A DNA stretch of 64,000 nucleotides from Myxococcus landrumus (GCF_017301635.1 NZ_CP071091.1:10160501-10224500); one strand, 5' to 3'; positions 16,749 to 27,102 are shown, counted from the first letter of the stretch. The notes: a model not told the origin generated them from the sequence alone. Program-made: numbers and translations.

Positions 16749-17984
16749 GTGGCCCAGAAACCCAAGGCCACGCCCCGCGTCGGCGGCGAGGCGACTTCAC
16801 TCGAGCTGGAGAAGTCCCTTGCCGCGGGCCTGTCCTCCTCGCGCCCCCTCTCGGCCTGGTTCCATGGGCCGGAGGGAATGGTGCTCCTCCACGAGCCCTC
16901 GGGCTTCGCTGGCTTCCTGGCTGGCACGCTCGGCACGTTGTCCGTGGAGGAGGTCTTCGCCCACGTCCTGACGGGCATCCGCAGCGGGCTGCTCGCCGTG
17001 CAGAGCGGCGCGGTCCGGCGGACGGTGTCGTTCCGGGACGGGCAGGTGGTTTTCGCCACGTCCACGGAGCGCTCGGAGCGGCTGGGCGCGGTGCTGACGC
17101 GGCTGGGGCTGGTGACGCAGGTGCAGCTCACGCAAGCCCTCTCACGCGTGACGCCGTCGCGGCGCATCGGCCAGGTGCTGACGTCCGAGGGGCTGGTGTC
17201 CGAGGCCCATCTCTACGGCGCCATGACGTACGTGGTGCGCGAGGTGGTGCTGAGCCTCTTCGAATTGACGGAAGGCAGCTTCCTTTTCGTCGAGGGCCCC
17301 GCGCCCATGGCGGACGTGGTGAAGCTGCCCGAGCGCACGCGAGACCTGGTGCTCACGGGCATCAAGCGCTCGGAGGAGTTGTCTCGCTTGCGGCGGCGCT
17401 ATCCGGAGGACCTGCGCGCGGAGCCAGGGCCGGCGGGGCCTCGGCCGGGTGAGGAGCGCTTCTTCCAGCGGATGGGCACAGGCGCGACGCTGAGCGACTT
17501 GCGCACCGTGCGCGAGGGCGGACAGCACGCCTTCTTCTCGTGGCTGGATGAGTGCGTGCGAGGCGGGCACCTTCTGGTGCGCCCCATGAATCCTCCCGCG
17601 GCGCCCATGCCCGCGGTCGAAGGCATGGCCTGGGAGCTGTTGTCCGCGGAGGAGCGCTACAACCTGCTGCTGTCCCTGATTCACCGCTCACTGCGCGACG
17701 CGGGGAAGGACGTGGACCTGCTGCGGGGCTTCCTGGATGCGCCGCCGGCGGGGCTGGAGGATGCCTTCGCGGGGGTGGTGCCGGGCGCCGACGGGCGGGT
17801 GGATGTGACGCGGCTGCGCGCCAACCTGTCCACGGGCGGCGAGGCCGTGGCGCGAGCCATGACGCTGGAGGCGATGGACGCCCTCGTCTCCTATGCGCTG
17901 TTCTCCGCGCGCAATGTGTTGCCGCCCGACGTGGCGGAGCGCTTGTCCAACACCTACCGCACCCTGCAGGGAGGTCTGGCCTAG
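16749..17984 (+). CDS. DUF4388 domain protein
   Basis: 411 residues from GTG with AGGGAGG upstream. Residues about 55-200 carry a DUF4388 domain (GTLSVEEVFAHVLTGIRSGLL, RRTVSFRDGQVVFATST) followed by a GspE-N-like helical stretch (GAVLTRLGLVTQVQLTQALSR, IGQVLTSEGLVSEAHLYGA). Such proteins are abundant in myxobacteria and are thought to be signalling or scaffold components; the precise role is unknown. It starts 26 bp after the DsbA-like gene, so the two may be co-transcribed. Confidence 0.8.
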   Translation: MAQKPKATPRVGGEATSLELEKSLAAGLSSSRPLSAWFHGPEGMVLLHEPSGFAGFLAGTLGTLSVEEVFAHVLTGIRSGLLAVQSGAVRRTVSFRDGQVVFATSTERSERLGAVLTRLGLVTQVQLTQALSRVTPSRRIGQVLTSEGLVSEAHLYGAMTYVVREVVLSLFELTEGSFLFVEGPAPMADVVKLPERTRDLVLTGIKRSEELSRLRRRYPEDLRAEPGPAGPRPGEERFFQRMGTGATLSDLRTVREGGQHAFFSWLDECVRGGHLLVRPMNPPAAPMPAVEGMAWELLSAEERYNLLLSLIHRSLRDAGKDVDLLRGFLDAPPAGLEDAFAGVVPGADGRVDVTRLRANLSTGGEAVARAMTLEAMDALVSYALFSARNVLPPDVAERLSNTYRTLQGGLA

Positions 17985-18042
17985 CAAGCGGCCCATGCCC
18001 ACGTTCGCAGCCACGTTGTTTGGGTGGTTGGGGGACGACGGC

Positions 18043-18675
18043 ATGGCAGGGTGGCGGAAGCTGGCGTGGGGATTCCTGATGTGTGGCGTGGCGTGCAGTG
18101 GCTCACGTCAGGCCGTGAAGCCGGACGCGACGGGACCTGGCACGGGAGGCTCGGGCACCGCGTCGGTGGCCACGCTCGCGACCTCGGTCTCCGGCCCCTA
18201 CGTGGATGAGGAGCTGGGCTTCGAAGTCGTCCGGCCCAGTGCCGAGTGGCAGCTCGACGCCACCAACGAGCGCACGCCGGAGGGGCTGTCGATTCCCGTC
18301 GTCCTGCGCCATCCCCCTTCCGGTGCGCAGGTGGTCGTCCAGGTGGCCCCCGCGGTCGCCACGCCCACCCAGTTCGCCGAACGTCTGACGGAGGGCTTGC
18401 GGCAGCAGCCGGGGTTCACCACGACGGACCCGGTGCCGCTCACGCTGTCGGACACCGCGGTGGGCTTCGACTTCCAGGTGGGGGACGGGGTCAATGGCCG
18501 CGTGGTGGTGCGGGAAGGCCGGGAGGGCCGCATCCTGATGATGCTGGCCACGTGGCCCGCCCAGGCCGTGGCGAGCGTCATCCAGAACGTGGATGCGCTC
18601 ATCCTCGGCATCCGCCCCTTGCCGGAACAACAGAAGGCGCTGCCCAAGTCGATTCCGCAGGCCGCCGCGCCCTGA
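18043..18675 (+). CDS. Small lipoprotein, unknown function
   Basis: 210 residues. N-terminus MAGWRKLAWGFLMCGVACSG is a short lipoprotein signal; a Gly/Thr-rich linker follows, then a folded domain starting YVDEELGFEVVRPSAEWQLD, reminiscent of small periplasmic proteins of the PsbP/DUF1795 type (DFQVGDGVNGRVVVREGREG). The start at 18043 is chosen because GGGGGA precedes it; an ATG at 17995 would place the signal too far inside. Twin hairpins lie just after the stop. Confidence 0.7.
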   Translation: MAGWRKLAWGFLMCGVACSGSRQAVKPDATGPGTGGSGTASVATLATSVSGPYVDEELGFEVVRPSAEWQLDATNERTPEGLSIPVVLRHPPSGAQVVVQVAPAVATPTQFAERLTEGLRQQPGFTTTDPVPLTLSDTAVGFDFQVGDGVNGRVVVREGREGRILMMLATWPAQAVASVIQNVDALILGIRPLPEQQKALPKSIPQAAAP

Positions 18676-18682
18676 AAGTCGA

Positions 18683-18751
18683 AGCGCGCGGACCTCGGTG
18701 TGGAGGCTCCCGCGCGCTCGAGGTGGCCCGTCACGTCATGCGCGACGGGCC
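18683..18751. terminator. Two hairpins between convergent genes
   Basis: AGCGCGCGG (18683-18691) pairs with CCGCGCGCT (18710-18718), and GGCCCGTC (18725-18732) with GACGGGCC (18744-18751). They lie between the lipoprotein stop at 18675 and the pepA stop at 18771 and probably terminate both transcripts. Confidence 0.6.
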
Positions 18752-18770
18752 TTGGGGCTGACGCCGAGGA

Positions 18771-20372
18771 CTAGCTCCGCGCGGACTTGCGCGAACCCCG
18801 CGTGGCGCGCGCGGGCTTGGTGCTCGCCGCGGGAGCCTCGGCGGCCTCCGTGGCCTGGTTCTGCGCGCGCAGGCGGACCCACTCCACCAGCGTCCGCACG
18901 CCCACGCCCGTGCCACCCTTGGCGTTGTAGCCGCGCTCCTTGGGGCTGTTGGACGGACCGGCGATATCCAGGTGCACCCACGGCGTCTCGCCCACGAACT
19001 CCTTGAGGAAGAGCGCGGCGTTGATGGAGCCACCCCAGCGCTCGCCGGAGTTCTTCATGTCGGCGACGTCGGAGCGCAGCGCGTCCTTCTGCAGCTCGCT
19101 CACCGGCATGCGCCACATGTCCTCGCCCGCGGTGCGCGCGGCCTGGAGCACCTCGTTGACCGCGCCGTCGTGGTCTCCGAAGGCACCGACGATGTAGTTG
19201 CCCAGCGCGACGATGCACGCGCCCGTCAGCGTGGCCAGGTCGATGACGGCGGACGGCTGGTGCTCGCAGGCCCAGGTGAGGATGTCGCCCAGGACGAGGC
19301 GGCCCTCGGCGTCCGTGTTGGTGATTTCCACCGTCTTGCCCAGGCGGGACGTGAGGATGTCGCCGGGTTTGTAGGCGTTGCCCGCGGGCATGTTCTCACA
19401 CGCGCCGATGAAGGCATGCACGGGGAAGGGTGGCTTGATGGCGGCGATGACCTGCATGGCGCCCAGCACGGCGGCGGAGCCGGCCATGTCCGTCTTCATC
19501 TCGACCATGCCCTCGGTGGGCTTGAGCGACAGGCCGCCCGAGTCGAAGGTGATGGCCTTGCCCACCAGCGCCAGCGGCGGGCGCTTCGCGTCGCGCGCGT
19601 TCTTCGGCGTGTAGACGACGTGGATGAGCCGGGGCTCCTCGGTGCTCCCGGCCGCGACGCCCAGGAACATGCCCATGTCCAGCTTCTCGATTTCACGCTT
19701 GCCGCCGATGGTGATTTTCAGCCCGTGCTCACGCGCGGACTTGCGGGCGGCCTCCGCGAGCACCGCGGGCGTCACCGCGTTGGGCGGCTCGTTCACCAAA
19801 TCACGGGCCCAGTTGGTGGCCTCGCTCACCGTCCGGGCCAGCGCGAGGGCGTCCTCCACCGCGCGCGACTTCTCGGTGCCCTCGGGCAGCACGAGCGCGA
19901 CCTTGACGGGCTTCTGCGCGCCCTTCTCCTCGCGCGCGGAGGACTTGTACTTGTCGAAGCGGTAGGCGCCCAGCTCCAGGCCCTCCACCACCGCGCGCAC
20001 CGCGTCGGCCGGGGACTGCGTGGCGGGCAGCGCCACCGCGAGCGACGCGACCTTGAGGCGCTGGGCGGCCTTGGACGCGCGGCCCAGGGCCAGGCGGAGC
20101 ACTTCCGGCTGGAAGCGGGCGCGATTGCCCAGGCCCAGCAACAGCACGCGGCCCGCGGTGGTGCGGCCAAGCGTGTGCATCATCAGGGACTGGTCGGCCT
20201 TGCCCTTGAAGCCCTCTTGGGTCGCGGCGCCCCGCAGGCGGCCCTCCAGCGCGCGGTCCGCCGAGGCCAGGCTGACCGGGGCGCCCTCACTCAGCTCGCC
20301 CTCGAAGAGCGGAATGACGAGCAGCTCGCCATTCGCAAGGGTGGCGTCGCCGGTGACGAAGGTGAAATTCAT
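18771..20372 (-). CDS. pepA: Leucyl aminopeptidase (M17, PepA)
   Basis: Releases N-terminal amino acids from peptides; cytoplasmic hexamer with two metal ions. 533 residues with the C-terminal catalytic domain showing VGKAITFDSGGLSLKP (metal Lys and Asp), MKTDMAGSAAVLG, and the family signature NTDAEGRLVLGD. The N-terminal half is the usual variable regulatory domain. A basic Ala/Arg tail of about 30 residues extends the C-terminus beyond the common length. ATG 20372 is the first start consistent with the family. Confidence 0.95.
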   Translation of the reverse strand: MNFTFVTGDATLANGELLVIPLFEGELSEGAPVSLASADRALEGRLRGAATQEGFKGKADQSLMMHTLGRTTAGRVLLLGLGNRARFQPEVLRLALGRASKAAQRLKVASLAVALPATQSPADAVRAVVEGLELGAYRFDKYKSSAREEKGAQKPVKVALVLPEGTEKSRAVEDALALARTVSEATNWARDLVNEPPNAVTPAVLAEAARKSAREHGLKITIGGKREIEKLDMGMFLGVAAGSTEEPRLIHVVYTPKNARDAKRPPLALVGKAITFDSGGLSLKPTEGMVEMKTDMAGSAAVLGAMQVIAAIKPPFPVHAFIGACENMPAGNAYKPGDILTSRLGKTVEITNTDAEGRLVLGDILTWACEHQPSAVIDLATLTGACIVALGNYIVGAFGDHDGAVNEVLQAARTAGEDMWRMPVSELQKDALRSDVADMKNSGERWGGSINAALFLKEFVGETPWVHLDIAGPSNSPKERGYNAKGGTGVGVRTLVEWVRLRAQNQATEAAEAPAASTKPARATRGSRKSARS

Positions 20373-20506
20373 GGGCCGATGAACTCCTGAACGGGAGAGG
20401 GGGAGAAGAGAAGCCGCGGACTGTAACGCCCGCCTTGTTGCACGCAAAGCGTTGGATTTCATTCGAGCGTTGCATTGCCGCGAGGGGCTGGGTAGCAGTC
20501 AGGGCA

Positions 20507-21400
20507 ATGCCCACCTTGTTGATGCATCTGACCGCCATCGAACGGTTGGCCGTCAATCCCGGAGAGCTGCCGGCGGATTGGGTGCGCGCGCTCTCCGAGG
20601 ACCTTCCGTACGCGCGCTTCGGCGCGGCGCTGCCGGACCTGCCGCTGTGCGAGGGCATCCGGGGCGGGCTCGCGGCGTTCCTTCCGGAGCGCGAGATGCC
20701 TCCCTTCGCGCGGCTGTATCACGAGCGCGCGCCGGTGGGCTTCGGACTGAAGATGGCGGAGCTGGTGGCGACGGGCGCGCTGGTGGGCACCGAGCCGGGA
20801 CTGGCCCTGCTGGCCGGATACTTCACCCACTTGTGCTTGGACCGACGGCTGTATCCGGTGGTGGACGGGCTGGTGGAGCGGCACCTCCGCCGGGGCGAGC
20901 GGCCCTTGTCCGCGCACCGCGACATCGAGTGGGCCCAGACGCTCTTCTACCTGCGCGAGCTGCACGGCATGGACCTCCTGGGCACTCCCCGGCTGCGCGA
21001 GAAGTGTCAGGTGGTGAAGAGTCCGGGCTTCCCGTGGCGCGGCATCGGCCGCGGCATCTACGAGCTGGTGCGCCTGTCCTCGCAGGAGCGCGTGGGGCAG
21101 GCGCCCTCCAAGGCCGAGGTCGATGGCTGGGTGCGCGGCCTCTATGTCTCCGGCCTGTTTCTCTCTAGCCCCATGGGACGCACGCGTGCGCTCCCGGCGT
21201 TCGCCCGCCTGTCCTTCCAGGAGCTGTATCGGAATGACACCTTCGACTTCTCCCAGGAGGTCGAGGGTGCGCTGGAGTCGGCGCGGGGCGTGCTTCGGAG
21301 GTTGCACGGCTACATGGCAAGGGGCACCTTCACACCCCGTACGCGAGCCCGCTTCCTGGAGGCGTTCCCCGAGGGCACCCTGGGCGCCCGCGCCGCGTAG
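20507..21400 (+). CDS. Putative zinc-dependent phospholipase C-like protein
   Basis: 297 residues starting MPTLLMHLTAIERLAV. The beginning and the segments YARFGAALPDLPL and LLAGYFTHLCLDRRLYPVV place His and Asp residues as in the zinc-dependent phospholipase C / HD-like family. No signal peptide. ATG 20507 fits this family start; an earlier in-frame ATG would run into the pepA promoter region. Enzymatic activity is unproven. It is divergent from pepA. Confidence 0.65.
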   Translation: MPTLLMHLTAIERLAVNPGELPADWVRALSEDLPYARFGAALPDLPLCEGIRGGLAAFLPEREMPPFARLYHERAPVGFGLKMAELVATGALVGTEPGLALLAGYFTHLCLDRRLYPVVDGLVERHLRRGERPLSAHRDIEWAQTLFYLRELHGMDLLGTPRLREKCQVVKSPGFPWRGIGRGIYELVRLSSQERVGQAPSKAEVDGWVRGLYVSGLFLSSPMGRTRALPAFARLSFQELYRNDTFDFSQEVEGALESARGVLRRLHGYMARGTFTPRTRARFLEAFPEGTLGARAA

Positions 21401-21526
21401 TGGGCAGCCCCTCGTCCTGGGGTACAGGAGATATTTCGCGCGCGGAGCAACCGTCCTGGCGAGCCTTGTTCCCCTGGGGGAATGCCGCTGGGCGCGGCGC
21501 GAGAGCGCTCCTATTCTCGTGAAGGA

Positions 21527-22309
21527 ATGACGGTTCTTCTCCTCATGGTGGTGGGCGTGCTCGCGGGGGCGCTGGGGGCGATGCTTGGCATTGGCGGTGG
21601 CATCGTGCTGGTGCCCGCCCTGGTGCTGGGCTTCAACGTGCCCCTGGAGGAGGCGATACCGGCCAGCTTGCTGTGCGTGGTCGCCAACTCCTGCGCCGCG
21701 GCGGCTGGCTATGTCGACAACCACCTGAGCGACATCCGCCTGGGGCTGACGCTGGAGCTGTCCACGGTGTTGGGGGCCATCGCCGGAGGGCTGGTGGCGG
21801 CGCTGCTCGCGCCCGCGATGGTGGCGGTGGTGTTCGGCCTGTTCACCCTCTACGTCTCGCTGCAGATGCTGTTCCTGCGCTCGCCTCGCGCGGAGCCCGC
21901 GACGCTCGATGATTACCGGCCGACGAACTATCCGCTGGGCATCTCCGGCTCGTTCGTGGCGGGAGGGCTCTCCGCGCTCTTGGGTGTGGGCGGTGGGCCG
22001 CTGAAGGTGCCGCTGATGAGCTACGGCATGCACGTGCCCTTCAAGGTGGCCAGCGCCACCAGCAACCTGATGATTGGTGTGACGGGCGCGGCGAGCGTCG
22101 CCGCCTATGCCCTCCGCGGACACCTGAAGCTGGCGTTGGTGTCTCCCCTGGTGGTGGGCGTGCTGGCGGGCGCGTATGCCGGCGGCCAGCTGATGCCCAA
22201 GGTCCCGACGACGGTGCTCAAGAGGCTCTTCGCGCTGGTTCTGCTGGTGGTGGCGGGGCAGATGTTGTGGAAGGGAGGGGCGGGACTGTGGCCGAGCGTA
22301 TGGAAGTGA
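21527..22309 (+). CDS. TauE/SafE-family membrane transporter
   Basis: 260 residues with about eight hydrophobic segments and the two family repeats: GALGAMLGIGGGIVLVPAL near the start and GGLSALLGVGGGPLKVPLM in the middle. Members export sulfite, sulfoacetate or related organic anions; the substrate here is unknown. GAAGGA precedes ATG 21527. The next gene, DUF1634, overlaps it by 22 bp, a pairing known from many genomes. Confidence 0.9.
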   Translation: MTVLLLMVVGVLAGALGAMLGIGGGIVLVPALVLGFNVPLEEAIPASLLCVVANSCAAAAGYVDNHLSDIRLGLTLELSTVLGAIAGGLVAALLAPAMVAVVFGLFTLYVSLQMLFLRSPRAEPATLDDYRPTNYPLGISGSFVAGGLSALLGVGGGPLKVPLMSYGMHVPFKVASATSNLMIGVTGAASVAAYALRGHLKLALVSPLVVGVLAGAYAGGQLMPKVPTTVLKRLFALVLLVVAGQMLWKGGAGLWPSVWK

Positions 22310-22800
22310 GCGAGGAGGGGCCGGAAGGTGGTGTCGCGCCGCCGCCCGTCTCCGCGGCGATGATGGCGGACCCGATGGGCCTGGGACACAACGCCCTGGT
22401 GGCGGCCCAGGCGCGGGTGGACACCGCACCGGAGCTGGACGCGGAGCCCGTCACCTCGGGCGCCGTCGAGACACCCGCCCCGGGACTTGGCCGCGTCCGT
22501 GACAGGACGCTCGCGGGAGACCGCTGGATTGCGCGGGTGTTGCGCGTGGGCGCCTTGCTGAGCGGCGGCATGTTCGTGCTGTCGCTCTGCCTGGAGGCGC
22601 TGCCGGAGACCGAGAGCATCCACGTCGCCATCGACCAGCTTCGCAAGGCGGCGGCATCACTTCTGCTGGTGACGCCCGTGGCGCGGCTGGGGGTGGCGGG
22701 GACGCTGTTGGGACTGCGCGGCGAGTGGCGCTACGCCCTCATCGCCGTGGGAGTGTTGGGGCTCCTGGCCCTCGCGGTGGGCGCCGGCATCCAGGCGTGA
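22288..22800 (+). CDS. DUF1634 membrane protein
   Basis: 170 residues. After about 70 residues of Pro/Ala-rich cytoplasmic tail come three hydrophobic segments (VLRVGALLSGGMFVLSLCLE, AAASLLLVTPVARLGVAG, YALIAVGVLGLLALAVGAG) typical of DUF1634, which accompanies TauE-type transporters. The GTG at 22288 is chosen for its GGGAGG upstream; ATG 22300 is possible. Overlap with the transporter gene suggests translational coupling and a joint membrane complex. Confidence 0.75.
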   Translation: MAERMEVSEEGPEGGVAPPPVSAAMMADPMGLGHNALVAAQARVDTAPELDAEPVTSGAVETPAPGLGRVRDRTLAGDRWIARVLRVGALLSGGMFVLSLCLEALPETESIHVAIDQLRKAAASLLLVTPVARLGVAGTLLGLRGEWRYALIAVGVLGLLALAVGAGIQA

Positions 22801-22801
22801 T

Positions 22802-22830
22802 GCGGCGCCCCCGAGAGGCTCAGGCGCCGC
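22802..22830. terminator. Hairpin between convergent DUF1634 and TPR genes
   Basis: GCGGCGCC (22802-22809) pairs with GGCGCCGC (22823-22830) immediately after the DUF1634 stop; its right arm overlaps the last codons of the TPR gene on the other strand. It could end transcription in either direction. Confidence 0.5.
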
Positions 22831-23692
22831 GCGCGGCGAAGTGGGCCAGGATGTTGCGCACCTTGGCGACCTCGTCCGCGCGGCCCTGCTCCTCGTAGAG
22901 CGGGAGCACGGCTTCCAACTGCTCGCGCGCCGCGGCCAGGTCCTGCGTGTAGAAGCAGGACAGGCCCAGGTCCCACCGGGCGCGGGCCTCGTACACGTGG
23001 TCGTGCAGCTCCTGGTAGAGCTCCACCGCGCGCAAGAGGTGCGTGCGCGCCGCCTCGTGCTGGCCCAGGAGCCCCTCGGACTCGCCCAGGAGCAGGTGCC
23101 CCAGCGCGAGCGCCTCCGGGTCCTCGCCCTTCTCCAGCATGGGAATCGCCTCGAGGAAGCGCTTGCGCGCCGGCTCGTACTCGGCCTTCTCCATGCGGAG
23201 GTCGCCGATGTCCAGGAGCAGCCGCGCGGTGCGCTCGGTGTTGCGCGTTTGGCGGTAGAGGATGAGGGCCTCCTGGTACTTCTCCTCGGCGGCCTCCGGC
23301 TGGCCCATCGCACGAAGGGACTCGCCGACGCACGCGCGGCACATGGCCTCGCCCTCGCGGTCCTTCGTCTCGTTGAAGAGCATCGCGGCCTGGGCCATGA
23401 GCTCCACCGCGCCGCGGTGGTCCTCGAAGTTCGCCTTCACCACGCCCAGTCCGAAGCAGGCCTGGGCCTGGCCCGGCTTGTAGCCCGCCTCCTTGAACAG
23501 GGCGAGCGCCTCCTCGTAGCACTGGCGGCTCGCGGCATGGTCCTCGAGCAGGCCATGCACTTCCGCCAGGCTCACCAGCTCCTGCCCCACCTGGGTGGGC
23601 GAGCCGGTGATGCGCAGCGAGGCCAGCGTGTTCTTCTGCTTCTGGAGCGCCTCGAGCAGGTGGGCGCGTTCGGTGTCTTCGGAGGGATGCAT
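22820..23692 (-). CDS. TPR-repeat protein
   Basis: 290 residues made almost entirely of tetratricopeptide-like helices, about six repeats of 40 residues (for example AASRQCYEEALALFKEAGYK, AAEEKYQEALILYRQTRN, LAAAREQLEAVLPLYEEQGR). No signal peptide, so a cytoplasmic scaffold. It begins directly after, or with a GTG at 23698 overlapping, the stop of the ScfR-type regulator, so the two are translated as one operon; it may be a partner of that regulator. Confidence 0.85.
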   Translation of the reverse strand: MHPSEDTERAHLLEALQKQKNTLASLRITGSPTQVGQELVSLAEVHGLLEDHAASRQCYEEALALFKEAGYKPGQAQACFGLGVVKANFEDHRGAVELMAQAAMLFNETKDREGEAMCRACVGESLRAMGQPEAAEEKYQEALILYRQTRNTERTARLLLDIGDLRMEKAEYEPARKRFLEAIPMLEKGEDPEALALGHLLLGESEGLLGQHEAARTHLLRAVELYQELHDHVYEARARWDLGLSCFYTQDLAAAREQLEAVLPLYEEQGRADEVAKVRNILAHFAARGA

Positions 23693-23694
23693 GC

Positions 23695-25356
23695 TCACGC
23701 GTCACCACCCTTGCGGCGCCGGGCGGCCTTGTCCAACGAATCGTGCTTCTCGCTCCGGTCAGCGCCGTTGACGCCCGGAAGCAGCGGGTCGCCATTTCCG
23801 GTGGCGGCGTGCGCCCCCGCCGTGGACCCACCGTGGTGCCCGTGATGGCGGTCCTTCTCCTGCTTGTCGCCCTGCTCGTAGCCGAGCAGCGGGGAGAAGA
23901 AACAGTCCTTCTTCGTGTACTCGTCGAAGGCGAAGGCGAAGCGGTAGCTGGCGGCCGCGCGCTGGTTGCAGTCGGTGCGCTCGCAGAAGCGGCAGGAGAT
24001 GCCGGAGGGGATGGCATCCTTGCGCAAGTCATTGGTGGGCAGGCCGTACGCCAGGAACTTGGCGTTCTCCGCGTGGGTGCCCAGGCCGATGGAGTACGCG
24101 GTGCCCTTGACGATGGAGCCTTCAATGGGCTGCAGCTGCACCTTCGCGAAGCAGAAGTACGTGGTGCCGTCCGGCATCATCGAATACTGCCGGGTGAGCT
24201 GGGACGGGTTGAGGAAGGCCAGGTGCACGGCCCACTTGCCGCAGCTGCCGCCGCCGGTGGCGAAGCGGATGCCGGTGCCGCTGTAGCGCTTGGAGATGTT
24301 GCCGGCGATGTCCGAGCGCAGGAAGTGGAAGGGGATGCCGGGGCGCTTGGGGTCCGACAGGTTGCACAGCCGGTGGGCCACCGTCTCGTAGGTGGAGCCG
24401 AAGATGCTCGACAGGAGCTCCACGTCGTAGCGCGTGCGCTGCACCTCCTTGAAGAAGTCCCCGTAGGGCAGCATCAGCGCGCCGGCGAAGTAGTTGGCCA
24501 GGTTCACCTTGATGAGCCGCTGCGTCTCCGCGTGCCGCATGCGCCCCGCGCCGAGGATGCGCTCCACCAGCTTCTCGCGGTCCAGCATCAACAAGCCCAT
24601 GGACGCGGCGATTTGAAACTTGAGCGGCTGCTCGGTGAGGTCCGGCGACAGGGTGAGCGTCTGCTCCTCCGGGTCCAGCCGGCGCACCACGGACGAGCCG
24701 CTGGGCGCGGTGTCGAAGAGCACGCGGTAGCCGAAGCGCCGCTCCAGGAGCTGCACGAGCTGCCCGCTGGTGAGCTGCCGCTCCAGGCTCACGTCGCGCC
24801 GCAACTCCTCCGCCTGCTCTTCAATCTCCGGGAAGTAGTTGCGGTGGGTCTCCAGGAAGTCACTCACCTCGTCGAAGGGTGAGTAGTCGAAGCGCACGCC
24901 CGGCACGGTGCCGTTGCCCGCACCGCCCTGCGCGCGGGTGCGCTCCTCCACGTTGAGCTGCGCCAGCACGTTCTCCAACTGCGTGCGGGTGTTCTTGTAG
25001 AGGTTGAACAGCGCGGCCACCGTGCCGGCCAGCTTCGGCTCCGCCGACAGCGACTGGAGCGACTCCGGGTCGATGTCCAGGCTCTTGAGCAGCGGCTCGT
25101 CGAGGAGCTTGGCGAGCGCCTCGTCCACCCGGCCTTCGCCCAGCGTGGACATGAACTGCTCGGGGTCCTGGTCGAAATACCTCAGCGCCTTCCAGAGCAG
25201 CGGGAAGGGCATCACCCGCTTCCCCTTCTCGATGAGGTTCAGGTAGGCGGGAGAGACTCCCAGGTCCTTCGCCGCGTCGGCTTGCTTGATGTTCCGGGCA
25301 AGACGCAGGCCGCGGAGCTTCAAGCCCACGTTGGCGTTCAGTGCGTTGTCGTTCAT
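23695..25356 (-). CDS. ScfR-type XRE regulator (short-chain fatty acyl regulator family)
   Basis: 553 residues. An N-terminal XRE helix-turn-helix (GLKLRGLRLARNIKQADAAK, VSPAYLNLIEKGKRVMPF) is followed by an IrrE/ImmA-like peptidase-type domain (about 230-340, LANYFAGALMLP with a degenerate metal site) and the C-terminal DUF2083 domain with a Cys set (ISCRFCERTDC). This architecture is that of the RamB/PrpR/MccR regulators controlling acetate, propionate and methylcitrate metabolism. A Gly/His-rich tail is added at the end. An inverted repeat with TTTGCAAA, the motif of this family, lies upstream and suggests autoregulation. Confidence 0.9.
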   Translation of the reverse strand: MNDNALNANVGLKLRGLRLARNIKQADAAKDLGVSPAYLNLIEKGKRVMPFPLLWKALRYFDQDPEQFMSTLGEGRVDEALAKLLDEPLLKSLDIDPESLQSLSAEPKLAGTVAALFNLYKNTRTQLENVLAQLNVEERTRAQGGAGNGTVPGVRFDYSPFDEVSDFLETHRNYFPEIEEQAEELRRDVSLERQLTSGQLVQLLERRFGYRVLFDTAPSGSSVVRRLDPEEQTLTLSPDLTEQPLKFQIAASMGLLMLDREKLVERILGAGRMRHAETQRLIKVNLANYFAGALMLPYGDFFKEVQRTRYDVELLSSIFGSTYETVAHRLCNLSDPKRPGIPFHFLRSDIAGNISKRYSGTGIRFATGGGSCGKWAVHLAFLNPSQLTRQYSMMPDGTTYFCFAKVQLQPIEGSIVKGTAYSIGLGTHAENAKFLAYGLPTNDLRKDAIPSGISCRFCERTDCNQRAAASYRFAFAFDEYTKKDCFFSPLLGYEQGDKQEKDRHHGHHGGSTAGAHAATGNGDPLLPGVNGADRSEKHDSLDKAARRRKGGDA

Positions 25357-25415
25357 GGCTGAGTCGGGTCCGTCGGGTGCTTCAGGCCTCGCTCCCTGGA
25401 CCCCTTTCAGCCACT

Positions 25416-25441
25416 TTGCAAATCGATTTACCGATTTGCAA
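25416..25441. promoter_or_regulatory. Probable ScfR operator, perfect 10-bp inverted repeat
   Basis: TTGCAAATCG (25416-25425), six bases, then CGATTTGCAA (25432-25441) form a perfect inverted repeat about 60 bp upstream of the ScfR-type gene. It contains TTTGCAAA, the core of the known RamB binding motif. In a G+C-rich genome this AT-rich palindrome stands out, and it is most simply an autoregulatory site. Confidence 0.75.
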
Positions 25442-25588
25442 TCAACGTTTTGGGAGGCCCCCCTCCCTGTGCGGATGGCGACGAACGGGGCGTCCTCCAT
25501 CGGGCGCTTACTCTTTGAGTATCTGTAACCTCAAGGAATTACTTGGAGTTGTTGCCGCGCGGATGTGCGTCCCGAGCGCCTTTCGACG

Positions 25589-25645
25589 CACTTTGTCAAA
25601 TGTTTACCGCCGCGGCGCGCAACGCCCTCGACACGTATCGGTAAA
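25589..25645. repeat. Second, diverged copy of the operator region with TTTACCG repeats
   Basis: CACTTTGTCAAAT-G-TTTACCG (25589-25609) resembles CACTTTGCAAATCGATTTACCG at 25412-25433, giving an imperfect direct repeat 177 bp apart. Downstream, CGGTAAA (25639-25645) is the inverse of TTTACCG, and GTTTAC recurs at 25658. The 328-bp gap 25357-25684 between the regulator and fabF holds no gene; these repeats are what can be seen in it besides the promoter. Confidence 0.5.
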
Positions 25646-25684
25646 CGAGTATTTCTGGTTTACATGGGAAGTGGGGGAGACCGT

Positions 25685-26929
<1,245 letters not shown>

Positions 26930-27088
26930 CCACTGCTCCTTGGATGGCACGCCAGGAAGGCGAACGGCCCGGCCGCTCGCGCGCCTTCCCGTGTCCGGCG
27001 TGCACTGGAATCCCCTTTGTATTATGAGTGTCATCCCATCTTGCAAGTGTCGTTGCGAAGAAGAATGTCGCCCTCTTGATATCGGAAG

Positions 27089-27102
27089 ATGATGAACATC
27101 AT
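27089..27102. promoter_or_regulatory. Palindrome ATGATG-AA-CATCAT upstream of thioesterase
   Basis: A 6-bp inverted repeat with a 2-base centre, in the AT-rich 195-bp gap between the divergent fabF and thioesterase genes and just ahead of the thioesterase ribosome-binding site (AAGGAG at 27111). It is a candidate operator for the TetR regulator encoded downstream. Confidence 0.45.

Noticed and set aside
18972-20390. A 472-codon open frame opposite pepA
   Set aside because: It is a frame shadow of the aminopeptidase; composition is Arg/His/Gly/Gln-rich without any family motif.
22288-22309. A possible frameshift joining the TauE and DUF1634 genes
   Set aside because: The overlap of separate genes is the usual arrangement of this pair, and each has its own ribosome-binding site.
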